This document shows, in pieces, positions 62,787 to 64,000 of a stretch of 64,000 bases of DNA. Positions within the stretch are counted from its first letter, which is position 1; every line of letters begins with the position of its first letter. Position numbers and translations under genes: made by a program. Source of the stretch: Balneola sp. (GTDB lineage Bacteria; Bacteroidota; Rhodothermia; Balneolales; Balneolaceae); assembly GCA_017643645.1 (NCBI GenBank), contig JAEPNB010000002.1:124001-188000 (forward strand). The letters run 5' to 3'. Below the pieces are notes generated by a model. That model saw only the letters and a program-made list of their open reading frames with translations, was not told where the DNA came from and did no database searches.

Positions 62787-63257
62787 ATGTCAGAATTACT
62801 TCATAAAAAAGCACCGAACTTTGTATTACAAAATACTGAAGGTAAAAATGTTGAATTGGTTAATTATAAAGGGGAGAGGAATGTTGTTTTACTTTTTTTC
62901 CCACTGGCTTTTACAAGTACGTGTACAAAAGAACTTTGCCAAACAAGAGATAATTTAAAGATGTATAACTCACTCGATGCCGAAGTTTTTGGTATCAGCG
63001 TAGATACTTTTTTTACACTCAGAGAATTTAAATCTGCTCAAAATATAAATTTCCAACTCTTAAGCGATTTCAATAAGGAAGCGTCTAAAGCTTATGATGT
63101 GTTGTATGAAGATTTTTTTGGAATGAAAGGTGTATCAAAAAGATCAGTTTTTATAGTTGATAAAGAGGGAGTAGTAGTACATTCAGAAATACTTGAGAGT
63201 GCAGATGTGCTACCAAACTTTAAAAGATTAGAAGAAGTATTAATAAGTTTGAATTAA
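62787..63257 (+). CDS. Peroxiredoxin (Bcp/AhpE-like)
   Basis: A 156-residue thiol peroxidase. The peroxidatic Cys46 lies in FPLAFTSTCTKELC, with Cys51 five residues on, the resolving position of alpha2-type Bcp enzymes. Thr43 of the T-x-x-C motif is kept and the catalytic Arg is likely in FFGMKGVSKRSVF. It detoxifies peroxides using thioredoxin. Confidence 0.9.
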   Translation: MSELLHKKAPNFVLQNTEGKNVELVNYKGERNVVLLFFPLAFTSTCTKELCQTRDNLKMYNSLDAEVFGISVDTFFTLREFKSAQNINFQLLSDFNKEASKAYDVLYEDFFGMKGVSKRSVFIVDKEGVVVHSEILESADVLPNFKRLEEVLISLN

Positions 63258-63388
63258 TATAACTTTACATAATATATATTATACGACATTTATATATATT
63301 AAGATTAATCTAATCTATATAAATAAGGCTTAACAACAATTATAATGAATTCATATTATCTTACTGATATTAAAATTAATAAGGTTAA
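63258..63388. promoter_or_regulatory. AT-rich promoter region of the receiver-only regulator
   Basis: 131 bases almost entirely A and T with a perfect 14-base palindrome (ATAATATATATTAT, 63279-63292) and the palindrome AGATTAATCT near 63302. In such AT-rich DNA these may be chance. No clear promoter motif recognised. Confidence 0.35.
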
Positions 63389-63751
63389 ATGAACGTACTA
63401 ATCATAGAAGACGATAAAGTATTGGCGCTTTTGCTTAGGAAAATGGTCGAGAGATTAGAATATCAAGTAATTGGAACTTACACTAAAGGATCAGAAGCCA
63501 TTAAAAAAACTCGAGAGCTTATACCCGATCTGGTTTTAATGGATATAATGCTTGAAGATGATATTGACGGCATTGAAGCGACTAAAGAGTTTCAAAAAAC
63601 AAATAAAACTTCAAAAGTAATCTATATTACCGGTAATTCTGACTCTTACAACCGTGAACGAGCAAATTCTACAGATCATATTGATTATTTGGTTAAGCCC
63701 ATCAGCATTGACGATTTAAAAAATTCAATTTTAAAATCAATTGATATCTAG
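63389..63751 (+). CDS. Receiver-only response regulator
   Basis: A 120-residue CheY-like protein with no output domain. Acidic pair Glu7/Asp8/Asp9, phosphoacceptor Asp52 in LVLMDIML, Thr in YITGNS and Lys103-Pro in LVKPIS. Single-domain regulators relay phosphate to Hpt proteins or bind targets directly; the lone Hpt protein at 3.0 kb is too far away to pair by context. It overlaps the convergent unknown gene by 4 bases. Confidence 0.9.
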   Translation: MNVLIIEDDKVLALLLRKMVERLEYQVIGTYTKGSEAIKKTRELIPDLVLMDIMLEDDIDGIEATKEFQKTNKTSKVIYITGNSDSYNRERANSTDHIDYLVKPISIDDLKNSILKSIDI

Positions 63752-64000
63752 TCGTAGTGTTTTACTGATACCGTATAATCTCCTTTCTTGGACGGTTTCA
63801 AGTCAATTTTGTCAATTATAGCATCAAGCGTTAGTTCTCCAAAGATTTTTATAATTGTAAAACCGTCCTGCTTTTCAGTTTTTATTGAATCTTTAATGCG
63901 CAACGGATCAATAACTACCAAAATCAGATCTTTACCTTCATGTATATCAAGGTTTATATATTTTTGAAGATCTTTTTCATCAATACATTTTATGTAGCCC
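63748..64000 (-). CDS. Unknown protein, partial (5' end outside window)
   Basis: An uninterrupted minus-strand frame of 83 codons runs from the window edge to the TAG complement at 63748-63750. It reads with beta-strand-like blocks such as DLILVVIDPLRIKD, DGFTIIKIFGELTLD and the end GDYTVSVKHYD. Codon use is like the neighbours, so I regard it as coding, probably the C-terminal domain of a longer protein. No family recognised. Confidence 0.55.
   Translation of the reverse strand, partial: GYIKCIDEKDLQKYINLDIHEGKDLILVVIDPLRIKDSIKTEKQDGFTIIKIFGELTLDAIIDKIDLKPSKKGDYTVSVKHYD

Overview
The window reads as ordinary chromosome of a Gram-negative, AT-rich marine-type bacterium of the Bacteroidota/Balneolota branch; Balneolota (Balneola- or Gracilimonas-like) is my best guess. 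Reasons: many lipoproteins and Omp proteins, a DUF4920-type protein, an OlsB/PlsC aminolipid gene pair, a Bacteroidota-type promoter (TTTG-N17-TACTTTTG) in front of recC, and short intergenic gaps. This placement is inference from gene content and was not tested by any search. No rRNA, tRNA, CRISPR array, insertion sequence or prophage was seen. Both window ends cut genes: galE at the left, and an unknown minus-strand gene at the right.

Layout. 1-3.7 kb (minus): galE, an OmpR-type regulator and sensor kinase pair, a lone Hpt protein and an acyl-CoA thioesterase. 3.9-13.3 kb (plus): an orphan ParA ATPase with a ribbon-helix-helix-like partner, then a complete recC-recB-recD set whose recB and recD probably start at TTG codons inside the preceding gene. 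13.6-26.3 kb: mixed housekeeping and envelope genes, including an Ala-rich lipoprotein, FKBP lipoprotein, DEAD-box helicase, alkaline phosphatase, DUF4920 protein, SUI1 factor, MATE pump, a decayed AAA-like protein, an Ig-like lipoprotein and an MFS transporter.

26.5-36.9 kb (plus) is the most unusual block: a type IV pilus-like machine. It has a pilin-like protein with almost no leader, an unknown 95-residue protein, PilC, PilB, a cyclic-nucleotide-binding protein, a divergent PilT, a PilM-PilN-type fusion with a very acidic insert, a PilO-PilP-type fusion, and a secretin ending in a SPOR domain. Nothing resembling a prepilin peptidase is present.

37.8-42.3 kb (plus) is a second unusual block: an OlsB-like N-acyltransferase, a PlsC-like O-acyltransferase, a DinB-fold protein and an 822-residue membrane protein that joins a nucleophile-less alpha/beta-hydrolase-like region, a DedA membrane domain and an ATP-grasp ligase domain. 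This suggests synthesis and further modification or transport of an aminoacyl lipid.

42.3-64 kb: tadA, apt, a lipoprotein and tail-anchored coiled-coil pair, a histidine phosphatase, then a tight minus-strand operon of three parvulin-type foldases, a MoxR ATPase and a VWA membrane protein (outer-membrane protein maturation and envelope quality control). A nucleoside transporter and thymidine kinase, an HD hydrolase, an Omp85-like barrel, a UvrD/PcrA helicase, der, nuoI, two unknown proteins, a peroxiredoxin and a receiver-only response regulator follow. Strong intrinsic terminators lie after the 13.6-kb lipoprotein, the pilin, the coiled-coil gene and the Omp85-like gene.
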